Position numbers and translations under genes: made by a program
In this document: positions 20,247 to 31,300 of the stretch, piece after piece
Layout: each line of letters begins with the position of its first letter
How positions within the stretch are numbered: position 1 is the first letter of the stretch
Source: Stentor coeruleus
Lineage: Eukaryota > Ciliophora > Heterotrichea > Heterotrichida > Stentoridae
Direction of reading: 5' to 3'
DNA: 64,000 nucleotides
NCBI GenBank assembly: GCA_001970955.1
Contig: MPUH01000331.1
Coordinates: forward strand, 1 to 64,000
Notes under the pieces: model-generated
What the model was told of the DNA's origin: nothing
What the model saw: the letters and a program-made list of their open reading frames with translations, nothing else
The model's database searches: none

Positions 20247-21974
20247 ATGACAGATGAGGTTAAAGAAACTAAAGGCTTTATTCACAAAATCATGCCAACC
20301 AGTATTATTATAAAAGTTAGTATTGACCCTAGCGTGCAAGAAACATTTGATAAAGGCCTTAGAAAAGAAATGATAAAATTTAGAGGTATGCCTGCTCCTA
20401 ATTCAATGTTAATTGTCGGTGCTGCTCTAAATTTAAAAATTCAAAGAAAAAACATACTCGAAGCTGAAATTGACCCTAAAATCAAAATAACCAAGTATTT
20501 TGGGATTCTAAAAAGTATTTTTATAATAGAAAAATATGCTATTGTATCTAATTTTTTAGAGAATTACGATATTACTTCAAATTTAATCTATATGAACAAT
20601 TTACCGATTCCATTATCTGAACTTAAAACAAACAAACCAGTTATCATAATTTTCAATGGAGACTCAATATTAGAAGTAAATGTTTTAAGTGAAGAATACA
20701 TTTCTAAATTCCATTTAGAAAATTTTCATATAAGCCAAAATGAATTAGTGGATGAAAGGTTTGTACAGATGAAAGATGATAATCAAGTTATCCATAAAAT
20801 GATTATAGATAATGTGTTTATTAATGGTATAAACAAAAATCCGAATTCTAAAGAAATCAGAAAACATATAGGAAAAGAAGTGTGTGTCTTTTTCAAAAAT
20901 AATATGCTTATTGCAGAAATAATTGTAAACGAAAATAAGCCAAAAAACCATACACTCGATGTTCAAGAAGATTCTTCAATTGAGAAGCCTGAAAATGATG
21001 AAGTCCTTAGAAAATCTTGTATGATATACAGTGGAAAATCATTAGCAAAAAAAGTTAAAGTTGAAAGTAATAATCTATCTAAAAATTCCGTTTTATCTAC
21101 TGGAGACCATACTCAATCTAGAGGTTATTATACAAGTGATATCATTAATCAAATCGAAATTGAAGTACTTCCAAAATATGCAAGACGAAATAATTTCAAT
21201 AATTTTAACGAAAAAAATCTTGAATGGTTTTATGGTGAAAATCAACATAAAGTTAACAACTGGACATTTTTTATTGGATTATGTGAAGCAGCTTACAGGT
21301 TTCCAGAAAGGAAAGTTTGTCAAGTTCTAAAAAAAAAACTTTTGGATGCCATGAATACTTTTCATCACTTAGACTTCGAAAAATATTTCGAATTTTTAGT
21401 TACCCTAGGGTTAAAAAAAACTGAAGGGAATTATATAGACATACTTCATGAAATGCTTGAAATAAACTATCAATATTTCAGTCCTTATGCACAATTTTTG
21501 TTTAATGAGATGAAGCCTAGGACTATAGCTAATGAATACAATATTTGTATAAATATATATTTCCCCAGAAATAACAAGATAAAAAACAAATTTTATAAGC
21601 CGAAAATTCCTGAAGAATTCTACCCAATAATATCATTGTATTCTTTTGATCAAATATATTACCTTATTTACTCCAAAGGAATTATGGAATATGATGGGTA
21701 TAATATTAATACAATGAAAATTGGCCCTCATAAAAGGCCAGTTATGGAATGGCCGTTGATTTATAAAATAAGACCTGAGTATTTGAAAATGCTTGATGGG
21801 ATATTAGAACTTCATAAATATATTGATGATAAACATAAAGATACAGAAGAATTTAGGGATAGTAATGAAAAAATTATAAAAGCTTTAGAATCTTATAATG
21901 TTGAGATAAATTCTTGGGATGCTGAAGAATTTGATACACTTAAAACAAAAATAAGATTACCTTTGAATGAATAA
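20247..21974 (+). CDS. Conserved-looking hypothetical protein (575 aa)
   Basis: This long, well-formed frame starts MTDEVKETKGFIHKIMPTS. Residues 1-230 look beta-rich and may contain two or three repeats of a small barrel-like unit; stretches around GFIHKIMPTSIII, KYFGILKSIFIIEK and KEVCVFFKNNMLIAEI look alike. That is a guess from hydrophobic patterning. A polar linker of about 60 residues follows. Residues 290-575 are mixed alpha/beta with aromatic-rich blocks such as LEWFYGENQHKVNNW. No signal peptide, membrane span or catalytic motif is visible. I do not recognise the family. It is divergent from a RING gene, which may point to a shared process, but that is weak. Confidence 0.75.
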   Translation: MTDEVKETKGFIHKIMPTSIIIKVSIDPSVQETFDKGLRKEMIKFRGMPAPNSMLIVGAALNLKIQRKNILEAEIDPKIKITKYFGILKSIFIIEKYAIVSNFLENYDITSNLIYMNNLPIPLSELKTNKPVIIIFNGDSILEVNVLSEEYISKFHLENFHISQNELVDERFVQMKDDNQVIHKMIIDNVFINGINKNPNSKEIRKHIGKEVCVFFKNNMLIAEIIVNENKPKNHTLDVQEDSSIEKPENDEVLRKSCMIYSGKSLAKKVKVESNNLSKNSVLSTGDHTQSRGYYTSDIINQIEIEVLPKYARRNNFNNFNEKNLEWFYGENQHKVNNWTFFIGLCEAAYRFPERKVCQVLKKKLLDAMNTFHHLDFEKYFEFLVTLGLKKTEGNYIDILHEMLEINYQYFSPYAQFLFNEMKPRTIANEYNICINIYFPRNNKIKNKFYKPKIPEEFYPIISLYSFDQIYYLIYSKGIMEYDGYNINTMKIGPHKRPVMEWPLIYKIRPEYLKMLDGILELHKYIDDKHKDTEEFRDSNEKIIKALESYNVEINSWDAEEFDTLKTKIRLPLNE

Positions 21975-23466
21975 TTAATGACTTTTGATTCGATAGGCTT
22001 TGTATTTAAATATATAATTATTTTATGGGAATGAAATATCAATTGATTGATAAAATTTTATAACTACTTATAAGAAATCTTAACATATAATTAATTCTTA
22101 ATAATAAGTTTTATATATACTTCAAATTGATCATATTATGAATTAGATTTAATGATATATTAATAGCTTTAATAAAGTAAATACTTTTTATTCTAGTTAC
22201 TAAAACTAGAACACTTTATAAAATAAAATAAATATATCAATCCTAATACCTTATATATCTTATTACCCTAATCATCCTTGAAATTCTAAATAGTTTTCGT
22301 TTATTTAATTTTAACTATCAAAGTGATCTATAAATATTCTATAAAATCCAAATTATAATTAATATCTAGCAGGAAGATTAAAAATTATATACTTATAGTT
22401 AATCAATGAAATAAAACTCCATCATAAACAAATTCTTTAAAATCTCAGCTTATTTGAAGTAAATTCACACTTATATCCACTTCTAAATACTATAGCATGA
22501 AAAGCTTTTTTATCATACCGATTGTCTATAAAGAAATAAAACCCAAAAAAAAGTACCCAATAGTAAGGTAAAAGATTCTTTTCAATACCGAACTTAAAAT
22601 AAAATACCAAAACTTCAATAAATACCAAAATATCCTTGAAAAAACAACAACATAAATTCTCGGTTTAATTTGTTCAGAAAATCAAGAATGTGCTAAGTAA
22701 GGAGAACTGAAAGGATTTTATGTTGAAAAACCCCTTAAGCATTAATGCTAAGCACGAAAATATTATAAAAAGCTGAGAAAAACTAAATCAAACTAAAAAT
22801 TTTATCCAAGTCCGAAGTAAAGGGCAGCATCTAGTAATTTTAAAAAGATTTTACGTAATTAGAAAGCCAAATATAAGACATAAAGTAGTTTACAAAGCAA
22901 AGACTTAAATATTTGTCTTAATCTTCTATAGAAATTGTTATCTTATAAAAACCCTATGATTGAATTGAATACTTTTCAAATGATCCGTAGAGAGAATAAC
23001 AAAGAGATTTTCTTCATTTAGATCTTAAGATTATCCTATGAACGACATGAATTTTTAAAGCCAGCTTTTACCTTCAACTATATGCCAAGCATGCAAATGC
23101 GATAAAGTATTTCAACTCCTCTGAATCCATGAATAAACATTCTGACTGTGGCAATTATTAAATATTATAAGACAAAGAGTTTTATTTCACCCTCCTTTAG
23201 AACTTTGGGAGAAATAATATCAAAATTTGTGAATACATTTCGAATAACTGCTTAGCTTAGAATTTTGATACTCTGTAATACATTTTTTTTTCCTTACAAA
23301 ATATGGCTATAATTCCTTCATTTTCGCTAGGTGTTACCCTGAAAACTAAATATAAAAGTGAAATTATAAATGTATTTTTTTACGCAATATACTAAGACTA
23401 TATTTCGTCTTTTAGAAATAAAATTTGTTTTAATATCATCATTTTATTAATCAAATTAGATTAGGC
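21975..23466. other. Gene-poor stretch
   Basis: About 1.5 kb without a convincing gene. The longest frame (63 codons on the minus strand, 22437-22628) has an aromatic, low-complexity composition and no gene-like context. Around 22,670-23,220 base composition is slightly richer in G and C than usual spacers, with a GCATTAATGC palindrome near 22,740. Decayed coding sequence or a non-coding RNA is possible but I cannot show either. Confidence 0.45.
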
Positions 23467-23760
23467 TTATGTAAAATGATGACTTCTTACGTGCTTTAAA
23501 AGCGCCGATTTATGACGTAGTTGGGCTTGGCATACTTCACACTTGTAGGGTTTTTCTTTAGTATGGATAAACATGTGCTCTCTGAGATTTTGGTTGTTTC
23601 GAAAATATTTTAAGCAAATGCTGCATTGGGCCTTCTTTGAGTTGAAATGAAACACATTAACATGGCGGCGCAGATTGAATTTTGATGCGTACTCTTTACC
23701 ACATGAAGGAAAATTACAGCAATAAACTGTAATTACTTTTACAACTTCATTCAAGTCCAT
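23467..23760 (-). CDS. Three-finger C2H2 zinc-finger protein (97 aa)
   Basis: Almost the whole protein is zinc fingers. Finger 1 is C15-x4-C20-x12-H33-x4-H38. Finger 2 is C46-x2-C49-x12-H62-x3-H66. Finger 3 is C74-x2-C77-x12-H90-x3-H94. A classical HTKEKPYKC linker joins fingers 2 and 3, typical of DNA-binding C2H2 arrays. Three tandem fingers can read about 9-10 bp of DNA, so a sequence-specific transcription or chromatin factor is likely. No activation or repression region fits in 97 aa, so it may act with partners. The start sits at TATATAAATGG. It is isolated, with more than 1 kb of spacer on each side. Confidence 0.8.
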   Translation of the reverse strand: MDLNEVVKVITVYCCNFPSCGKEYASKFNLRRHVNVFHFNSKKAQCSICLKYFRNNQNLREHMFIHTKEKPYKCEVCQAQLRHKSALLKHVRSHHFT

Positions 23761-24801
23761 TTATATAGACCATGAAAAAACTTATTCAAAATAAAGCTAA
23801 AATAATTACCGAAGTAAAAAAAATGAACCAAAAAAGTATACATTTACATAAATCAAGCGTTTCGGGTATAAAACATCTATAGTTATAAGGATTTCCATAT
23901 CTGAAAAATATTAGTTATTTATCATCAAAGCCTTTAATTTGTTTACTTTTCTGATTTTCTAATCATTTTCCCCCCCCACTGTTCTTAGATCTTAAAAGAT
24001 AGTATAAACTTATTAAACTAAGCGAATTAATCATCTTAACGATGTATCAAAAGAAAATTTAGTGTTTTTTTCACTTTATTCAAATAATTATGAAAATTTG
24101 TCAAGTTTTTAGGATTTCTATATAAAAATCATCAAACTTACCATAAAGTGCCTTAAAAATTTCTAGTTTTTCTTATATTGACACACAATTATAAGCCAAA
24201 TAGTCGTAAGTTTTTTCTTTGAAGAATATAAGGGATTATATATAATTAATAATAAATGTTTAAGACCTTTTTGATATAGCAAGGTTACAAAAACTATGCG
24301 TTGTAAATTTGTAGTATTTGACTAATAAATTTAGCTAGTTTCAGGATTAAATACTAACTGTCTATAATAATTTTATATACTTTGAAAGTAGAGATAATAT
24401 ATGATAAATATATTAGTTAGTTTTAATTTCCCAATTTATAATAATTGTATTTTAATAGAATTTACACTAAATTTTGCAATACAATAAGTAGTTTCATGTT
24501 TAAATGATCTGAATTATATTTATTATATAACTAAACATACAAATAAGTCATTAATTCATATTTTCAATATACAAATTTAACATTATTTTAGGTCATTTTG
24601 ATTTAATTTCATATAATTTTGTCTTATTACACTACAAGATTATTTAAGCAATCAAAATAACTATAATATATATATATATTTTACAATTATCTTATGTCCA
24701 ATATTTGTCAAAATTAAATTTCATATGCAAAGCCTATTCACAGCCTCACTAGTGAAAAAGCCCAACAATTTTTCATATAAATTTTATCTATCCTATTATT
24801 T
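23761..24801. other. Gene-poor spacer
   Basis: About 1 kb of AT-rich sequence without a recognisable gene. It contains an unusual run of eight C (about 23,971) and a short TA repeat near 24,667. Confidence 0.5.
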
Positions 24802-25950
24802 CTACTTCTTTTTCGACTTCTTTCCACCTTTTTTCCCTTTAGTCTTCACAGTCAACTCCTTATATTTCAAATACTCCCTTGCAATAACCTCACAAGCAGC
24901 AGTCTTCCTTTCATTATCCTCCTTCTCTTGCTTTAACCTCGTCTCCCTTTCCTTCTCTTCCTTTTCCCTCTCCTGAATCCTCCTCTTATCCTGTTCCATC
25001 TCCAAATAAAACGCTTCCATTTTCTGTTTTGCCTTATCTTTTTTCTCACTAATATTATTAATTTTCAAAATCAGTTCTTTAACATCTTTTTCTTTCTTAG
25101 TTTTCCATTCCTCATTATCTCTAGTAATTTTTTCCCTTCCTTCAGCCATAAATTTCTCAATTCTTTTATTGACTTCTTTTTCTGTTGCAATAGATTTTTC
25201 AAGACTTTTTATTTCATTTAAAAAATCAGTTTCCTGTTCTTGTCTGTTTCTTAATTCACTTATATAACTAGCATCTAAATCTTTTTCTTGATATTTTGTT
25301 CTAAAAGCTTGTGAGATTTTCTGTTGGGCAACATCATCTCGAAGTTTTTGAATATCTTGTTGAGCTTCTTTGGATTCGGTCATATAATCTTGATATTCTC
25401 TTTTATAATCTTCTGCTAGGGTTTTAACATTTAAAGAAGTTTCTTTTTCTAATTGACGCTTTTTATGAAGAAGGTCTTGAAATTGTAATTGCTCTGTTAT
25501 GTTGTAAGCAAAAGTATGATAATTAAGATTGATAAGGTCATCTTTAAGACCTAATAAAGCATTAGAAAGTTGTTGGCGATCTTTTTCAATTTTTACCATA
25601 TTGTCTTGAACATTTGGGTTGTCTTTAAGTACCCGGCATAAATGCTTTGTGTTGTCCCGAAGTGCATTAGCCACATCTTTTATTTGCAATTTGATCTCTT
25701 CAAATTTCTTTTTATTCGATATCCCAGTCAAATTCGACCTTGTTTTAACTAATTCTGCATATCTCTGTTCCAATTGTCTCTGTTCCGATATGATCCTCGA
25801 AATCTCATCGCCCATAATCTCAGTAGTATCGTCTTTCTCTTTAGACTTAGACATCTGCATGACTTTGCCCAAAAAATTCAGTTTCTTCAATATATCTTTC
25901 AATAAAGCCTGTATTCTAAAAGCCTCATGAGGCTTTATGGGTTTTTCCAT
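24802..25950 (-). CDS. DRC9: DRC9/IQCG-like nexin-dynein regulatory complex subunit
   Basis: This 382-aa protein is almost wholly coiled coil from about residue 10 to 350. The middle contains LKDDLINLNYHTFAYNITEQ, resembling the conserved block of IQCG/DRC9, and the C-terminus is a Lys/Gly-rich tail (KGKKGGKKSKKK) like that of DRC9 orthologues. Length also matches algal DRC9. DRC9 sits in the nexin-dynein regulatory complex that links outer doublets and controls ciliary beating. The IQ calmodulin-binding motif expected before the tail is reduced to a degenerate AACEVIAREYLKYKEL. Another coiled-coil axonemal subunit remains possible. Its start lies 20 nt after the stop of the BTB gene. Confidence 0.65.
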   Translation of the reverse strand: MEKPIKPHEAFRIQALLKDILKKLNFLGKVMQMSKSKEKDDTTEIMGDEISRIISEQRQLEQRYAELVKTRSNLTGISNKKKFEEIKLQIKDVANALRDNTKHLCRVLKDNPNVQDNMVKIEKDRQQLSNALLGLKDDLINLNYHTFAYNITEQLQFQDLLHKKRQLEKETSLNVKTLAEDYKREYQDYMTESKEAQQDIQKLRDDVAQQKISQAFRTKYQEKDLDASYISELRNRQEQETDFLNEIKSLEKSIATEKEVNKRIEKFMAEGREKITRDNEEWKTKKEKDVKELILKINNISEKKDKAKQKMEAFYLEMEQDKRRIQEREKEEKERETRLKQEKEDNERKTAACEVIAREYLKYKELTVKTKGKKGGKKSKKK

Positions 25951-25970
25951 TTATATCCTTAGCAGTTATA

Positions 25971-27695
25971 TTAAGACTTTGGGGTTAATTTCCTTAGCAA
26001 CGAACTAAGAAGTTTACCTGTTTTATTAGCCCTAGCTTTACTTTTATTCCCAGAACCAGTTGTCACACTCATTGAACTGTTCCTTAATCTATTAGGAACT
26101 CTATGAAAACTCTCAGATGAATCCATGAATTTTTCAGGACAAGGTGATGGTGAACTATTAAAACCCTGTGAAGCTTTCAATACTGAGTACTTATTTTTAA
26201 GCTTCAAAATTTCTTCTTCTTGTTTGTTTATAGAAAGATTCATTTCATTTATAACCTCATCATTTTCTTTTATTGGTTTAGACTCGTAAAAATCAAAGTC
26301 TAGTAATATGTCAGCTATTGTTTCTAGATAATCTTTTGGTGATGAATATGCTTCTTTTAAACTTTTTTTACGATATCCATAACGAGGTTTATGACGGGTA
26401 TAGGATGAGTTTATTTTTAAATCAAGTTCTTTTTTGAAGATTTCGTGATATATGAAATAAGATTTAAGGGATGGGTATTTGGATATTGAAGTCATTAAGG
26501 ATTTTAGGGAAATGAAATCCCAACGAATACAGTCTAAAAGTTCTTTTAGGTCTTGCTCATTTGGCTTAGAGGCTGTAGATTCTACCCATTTGCCGAGGAT
26601 GTCGAGAACACTGTCTTCATTTTTTGTATTTAGATTTTTTAGACTGATTATGAACTCGAGGCAGTCGAAACTCAGATCTGAAATGTCTTCGGCTAACAAG
26701 GCTTGGGGATGGAGGATCAGATCTTGGATTATTGCTGAGTATACATATTGAACTTTGCCATATAGATCTATAATAATGTCGTAGTCTACAATTAAATTCT
26801 CATATATCACTGTTGAACTCAAACTTGCCACTGGTAACAATACAAGCTTAGGCATAGGAGCTTTACAATTTTCCGACCTTATCACAACCGACACACAAAC
26901 CGCAATCATAGTATTTTCCTGAACATTTTCTTCTTTAAACTTTAAACTTAAAGTCAAATTATTCTTTTTGAAATGATAAATCATCTGCCATCGAACCTTA
27001 TCAATCACAAAAACCTCTGACTCTGCCAAGTCATTCTCATAATTCACAATCCTATTTTCCCATCTAAACACACAAGGTAATTTTGTTTCTTCTATTTTTT
27101 TCTCTTCTAAATAAATAAGCTTAGCTATATTTTGAACCTCTCTAAGAACTTTAAGCTTTTCAATCATCACTGAATGATCAAGTCCATTAAAAAACTTCCA
27201 AGACAAAGCATCTTCAATAACTTCTTCAGCAACAGATTTTTCAAGTTTATCAAAAGAATCCGAATAATTGGTTAAAACATATCTCAAGTTTTGGCTTAGA
27301 ACATTTTTAGCTTGATTAAACAGAAGTTTCCAAGGTTCAGTAAAAGATCCAGATGCGATTTTTATAGCTGAGTCTTGTAAGAAAATAAGTGCAGAGTCTC
27401 GGTTAATGTTAGGGAGAATTTCGGAAATGGCTTTTTCTTGGAAGATTGGGTCTTGGAAATAATCTCCGATCCATAGGATTTTTTGAAGGGCTTGGATATC
27501 GAATTTCCCTAAGTTGTCGTTGCGGAGATACGTAAAATAACCTTCAAGATGCCGGTAGGACATCCAATCAGGAACTGTTATTCGGGCTTCTGAGTACTTT
27601 TGGTTCTTGAGGAGCTTGGAAAAATAACTACTTTTAATAAGAACTTCGATAGGGATCTGTAGCTGACGACCTTCTGCTATGAAAAACACTGACAT
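25971..27695 (-). CDS. BTB-BACK domain protein (574 aa)
   Basis: Residues 1-105 read as a BTB fold: LQIPIEVLIKSSYFSKLL, then RITVPDWMSYRHLEGYF and IQALQKILWIGDYFQDP. A central beta-rich region of about 200 residues is unassigned. Residues 335-425 (ISDLSFDCLEFIISLKNL, then SVLDILGKWVES, then LLDCIRWDFISLKSL) resemble a BACK domain. A short coiled coil (about 485-515) and a Ser/Arg/Lys-rich C-terminus follow. BTB-BACK proteins usually serve as CUL3 ubiquitin-ligase adaptors or scaffolds. No Kelch repeats are present, so the substrate-binding part would be novel. It ends 20 nt before the DRC9-like start on the same strand and is divergent from the giant surface-protein gene. Confidence 0.7.
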   Translation of the reverse strand: MSVFFIAEGRQLQIPIEVLIKSSYFSKLLKNQKYSEARITVPDWMSYRHLEGYFTYLRNDNLGKFDIQALQKILWIGDYFQDPIFQEKAISEILPNINRDSALIFLQDSAIKIASGSFTEPWKLLFNQAKNVLSQNLRYVLTNYSDSFDKLEKSVAEEVIEDALSWKFFNGLDHSVMIEKLKVLREVQNIAKLIYLEEKKIEETKLPCVFRWENRIVNYENDLAESEVFVIDKVRWQMIYHFKKNNLTLSLKFKEENVQENTMIAVCVSVVIRSENCKAPMPKLVLLPVASLSSTVIYENLIVDYDIIIDLYGKVQYVYSAIIQDLILHPQALLAEDISDLSFDCLEFIISLKNLNTKNEDSVLDILGKWVESTASKPNEQDLKELLDCIRWDFISLKSLMTSISKYPSLKSYFIYHEIFKKELDLKINSSYTRHKPRYGYRKKSLKEAYSSPKDYLETIADILLDFDFYESKPIKENDEVINEMNLSINKQEEEILKLKNKYSVLKASQGFNSSPSPCPEKFMDSSESFHRVPNRLRNSSMSVTTGSGNKSKARANKTGKLLSSLLRKLTPKS

Positions 27696-28376
27696 GTTGG
27701 CTTAAAATTTAAATATTTTTCAGAGTTCATGACTTTTTACCATAATTTCGAAGTTTTTTCTTATATTTTTATGCTTTGAGAGCTTTTGTGTTGAAAAATT
27801 TTGTTAGGATAATTGTTGTGGATGTATAGGATTATGATAAAATTATGGCTTTTTGGTATTTTTAGGGGAATTTGGATTTTGTTGTAGGAAATATTAATAG
27901 GGTTATGTAGTAAATTAAGATTTTACATTATGATTTAGGATGATTATGTAGGTTTTGTATTTAGTGTTTTTTTTGATTTTTGTTAATTTTTAGTATATAA
28001 GTTTTTTAATGCTTTTGAGTTTAGATAATTTTATTAACAACTAGCACCTTTCCAATAATAATCCATCATTTCCATTCTTTATAATATCCAAACCATAATC
28101 TCCAACCTATTTCCCATCCTAATCTTATAAAACTCCATGCACTTTTGCACAAAATCCTATCCCCAACATGCAAAATTTATTCCTTCCACAAAAATCACTC
28201 TTCAAACAAAAAACCTCAGCCCTTCCACTTAATCCCATAATCCAAAACAAGCCAATTCAAAAACCTTAATTCCACTCTAAAAAACCTTCTCCAGCATTCC
28301 CATAAAAAAACCTCTACCTTATCTTTATTTATCAATAAATCTTATCTAAAAAATCAATCATCTTCTAAGCTTTATA
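27696..28376. promoter_or_regulatory. Divergent promoter region with a sharp composition switch
   Basis: This spacer lies between the divergent BTB gene (minus) and the surface-protein gene (plus). From 27,696 to about 28,035 C is rare and G/T common. From about 28,040 to 28,376 G is rare and C common. Each half is thus G-depleted on the coding strand of its own gene, with a switch near the midpoint. No specific factor site is recognised. Confidence 0.6.
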
Positions 28377-31300
28377 ATGTTTTTACCACTTTTCTTGAAT
28401 TTGCTTCAACAAGCCTATTCAGGGATTACTCTCGGTTCTCAAGATTCCTTTGACCCAGGTGTACTATCATGGAGTAAGACAACTTGGGTACCAAGTCCAA
28501 TATATCTTGAGACCAGTAATGCTGGGTCAACAACTCAAGTAACTGTTTTTGCCCATACCGAAACTTCTTTAAACCTAGGTGTTCTTTGTGTATCATTTCC
28601 AACAGGCTTTGTTGTATCTTCTAGTTGTGTTTCTGATATCACTGTTGATGAGGATATGGATTTCAGTGTTACTTTTGATTCTGTAGTATTACCAAGCTCA
28701 GTAGGGATTTATGGACCTGTAAAAGTTTATACTGCAACTTCTGAGACTGGAAATATTTATGATTTAAATACAAATTTCGCTACGATACTCATCACGGCTA
28801 AAGCTAGTACTGGTAGTGGTTTAGATATTAGTGCTGAAAATACGTATGTACAGTCAAAAACAGCTGTACTTGTCACGTTTACTATAAAGGAAGATATGTG
28901 GGAACATGATTCAGTGATTATTGAGTACCCACAAAGTTTTAGTGTTAGTAATCCGACATGTGAGAGTATTTCTGATAGTGATACTTTATACCTTGTTGGT
29001 CCAAATGGCATGCCTGAGTTGATGTGCATTGTAGAAAGTGATATTATTCACATATATGGAATAGGCAACGATATCCTTCTTGACAGCCTAGACTCCACCT
29101 CTCTAACTCTCAAAATAAAAATTTCAGGTTTTACAACCCCAAATGTCGCATTTTCAACCCCAAACCTGCCAACCTGGAATCTTTATACAAAACGACTTAA
29201 CCATATAATCGAAACCTATACAAAAGCTGGACCAACCCTCGCTCCAAAAGTTCTTTCAATCACATCTTTCTCCCCAAAAATTTCCCAAACTTTAATCTCC
29301 GGCCTTACAACTTACATGGTCTTATCCTTTACCTTATCATGTTCAATACCAACAACAGGAACCCTTTCTTTTACCTTTACAGGTTTAGATTTAGCTTTTA
29401 CTTCATGGAAAAAAGATGCAAGTCAATTACCATCCTCAGGTACAACAAGTTATTATTCTTTAAGTACTTCAATATCTTCAGAATGCACAATAACCCAAAC
29501 ATCTTTATCTTGTGCATCTTTTACAAGCATCATGCCAAGTGGGACTTATACTCTAACAATATATCCAAAATTTACATCATCGACCTCAAGTGTTGTTATA
29601 GAAACAAGTGATGGAGGATATAGTATAGAAAGATCAGCTGCTTATTCTAAAAGCTTATCAGCTGTTGGGACTATGCTTACTTATGGGCATTTGAAGTTTT
29701 CTGTTGATAATACTGGAACGTATAGTGCGGCAACTGGTTCTGATGTAATTGGATACTTTTGTATAAAAAGCCCAGTAAGCATACCTTTAAGTACTGAAAT
29801 AACTTTGAATTTACCTTATAGTTTAGGTGCAGGGGATATGAAAATCACAGCAGAAAGCACGATTAAAGGTAATATGTTAAAGTCAAGCACACAAATTGAT
29901 CATTACTATGATGAAACTTTGACAAGTTTACAAAACCCGACAGCTAGTGAAGGTAAAATTGTCATATCTCTAGCCGCGGATACTCAAATTGCAGACTATA
30001 TTTATATATACTTAACATCAGACGATATTGGAACTTTACCAGCTTTTACATTACCTTATGCATCTTCTGATATATCAACAAATTATGAATATACAGTTTC
30101 TATAACTGTCGATAGTAAAGAATATATATACGCAGGTCCACTTACGATATTAGTATCATCGGTTGTGTCTATAACAAAAGAACTCTTATGTACCACATCT
30201 TTTGAAGGACTTCCTTATGAAATCAGCTTTATGTCACCTTATAACTTCCAACCATCATCTGGATCTTTATATATTTCTATAGATTTTGAAGGTTTTGATG
30301 ATGATTTAGGTTCAGGACTTAATATAGGAGATACTTATCCTTTAGATACTGATTTAACTGGAGTTGTTCTAACACTTGGTACAGGAAATGTTATAATGCA
30401 AGGTCTTGTAAGCTTAGATTCAACGACAACTTATAATCTTAAATTCCCAATTGGCCCTAAAATTTCATCTGTATCTGCAAAAATTAATGTGTATTTTATA
30501 ACATCAAATGTTGAACATTTAGTCCTTTCTAGCGATTTAGGGCTTTCTATGTTAAGTTCAATTACCCATTTTTTATCAGCCACAGTGGCAACTTATGTGA
30601 ATTCAGTATCAGCTACACCTAAACCTCTTGAGACTTTCAGTTTAGAAATACAACCAAAATCTTCAAATACTGTAAACACTGGATATTTAGGGGTTATTTT
30701 CCCAGCTGGGGTAACATTTTCATCACCTAGTGTGTATAAATCAGGTTCTCCATCAACAACAACTAATGTGCTTTACAGTTTTGGTTCTTCAGATAACAAT
30801 TTCGCTTTTCCTGGGATTTTCTATGAACTTAATTCAGATTTTTATGTTAGTTCAAGTTCGACTACAGCTATTATATCAGGTATTGTAGCTCCTTTGGGGG
30901 GTTTTACAGGGGATGTGTACGTGTACTTTGTAGCAGCAGGGACTAAAGGTAGTAGTTGTAATTATTTAAAACTCTCAATTAACCCAACTATAACATTTAG
31001 CCCATACACTTTTACAGAGAGTGAATTTACTCCATCGAGTATATCAGCAAGAGGACCGAATTCTATACTAACTAATGTTACAAGTAAATTGACTATGCCT
31101 ATAAACATCCCAAGCAGCTCAATTATTGTCTTCACTTTAAACTGGGACCTAAGCGTTTTATCAACTTTCAGTATATCAGGTATAACCGATTGTGATCTTA
31201 CAAAAAACGACAATATCATAACAATAGTCTTAAACTCCGACCTAACTTCCAGTTCGATAATAACATTTACAGCTTATAACCTCCTCCCTCCAATAACTAC

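Noticed and set aside
22437-22628. 63-codon minus frame
   Set aside because: Aromatic, low-complexity translation, no gene-like start context or domain.
23060-23160. Cys-rich reading (CQACKCDKVF) suggesting a zinc-finger remnant
   Set aside because: Spacing does not fit C2H2 and stops follow at once; no similarity to the nearby C2H2 gene.
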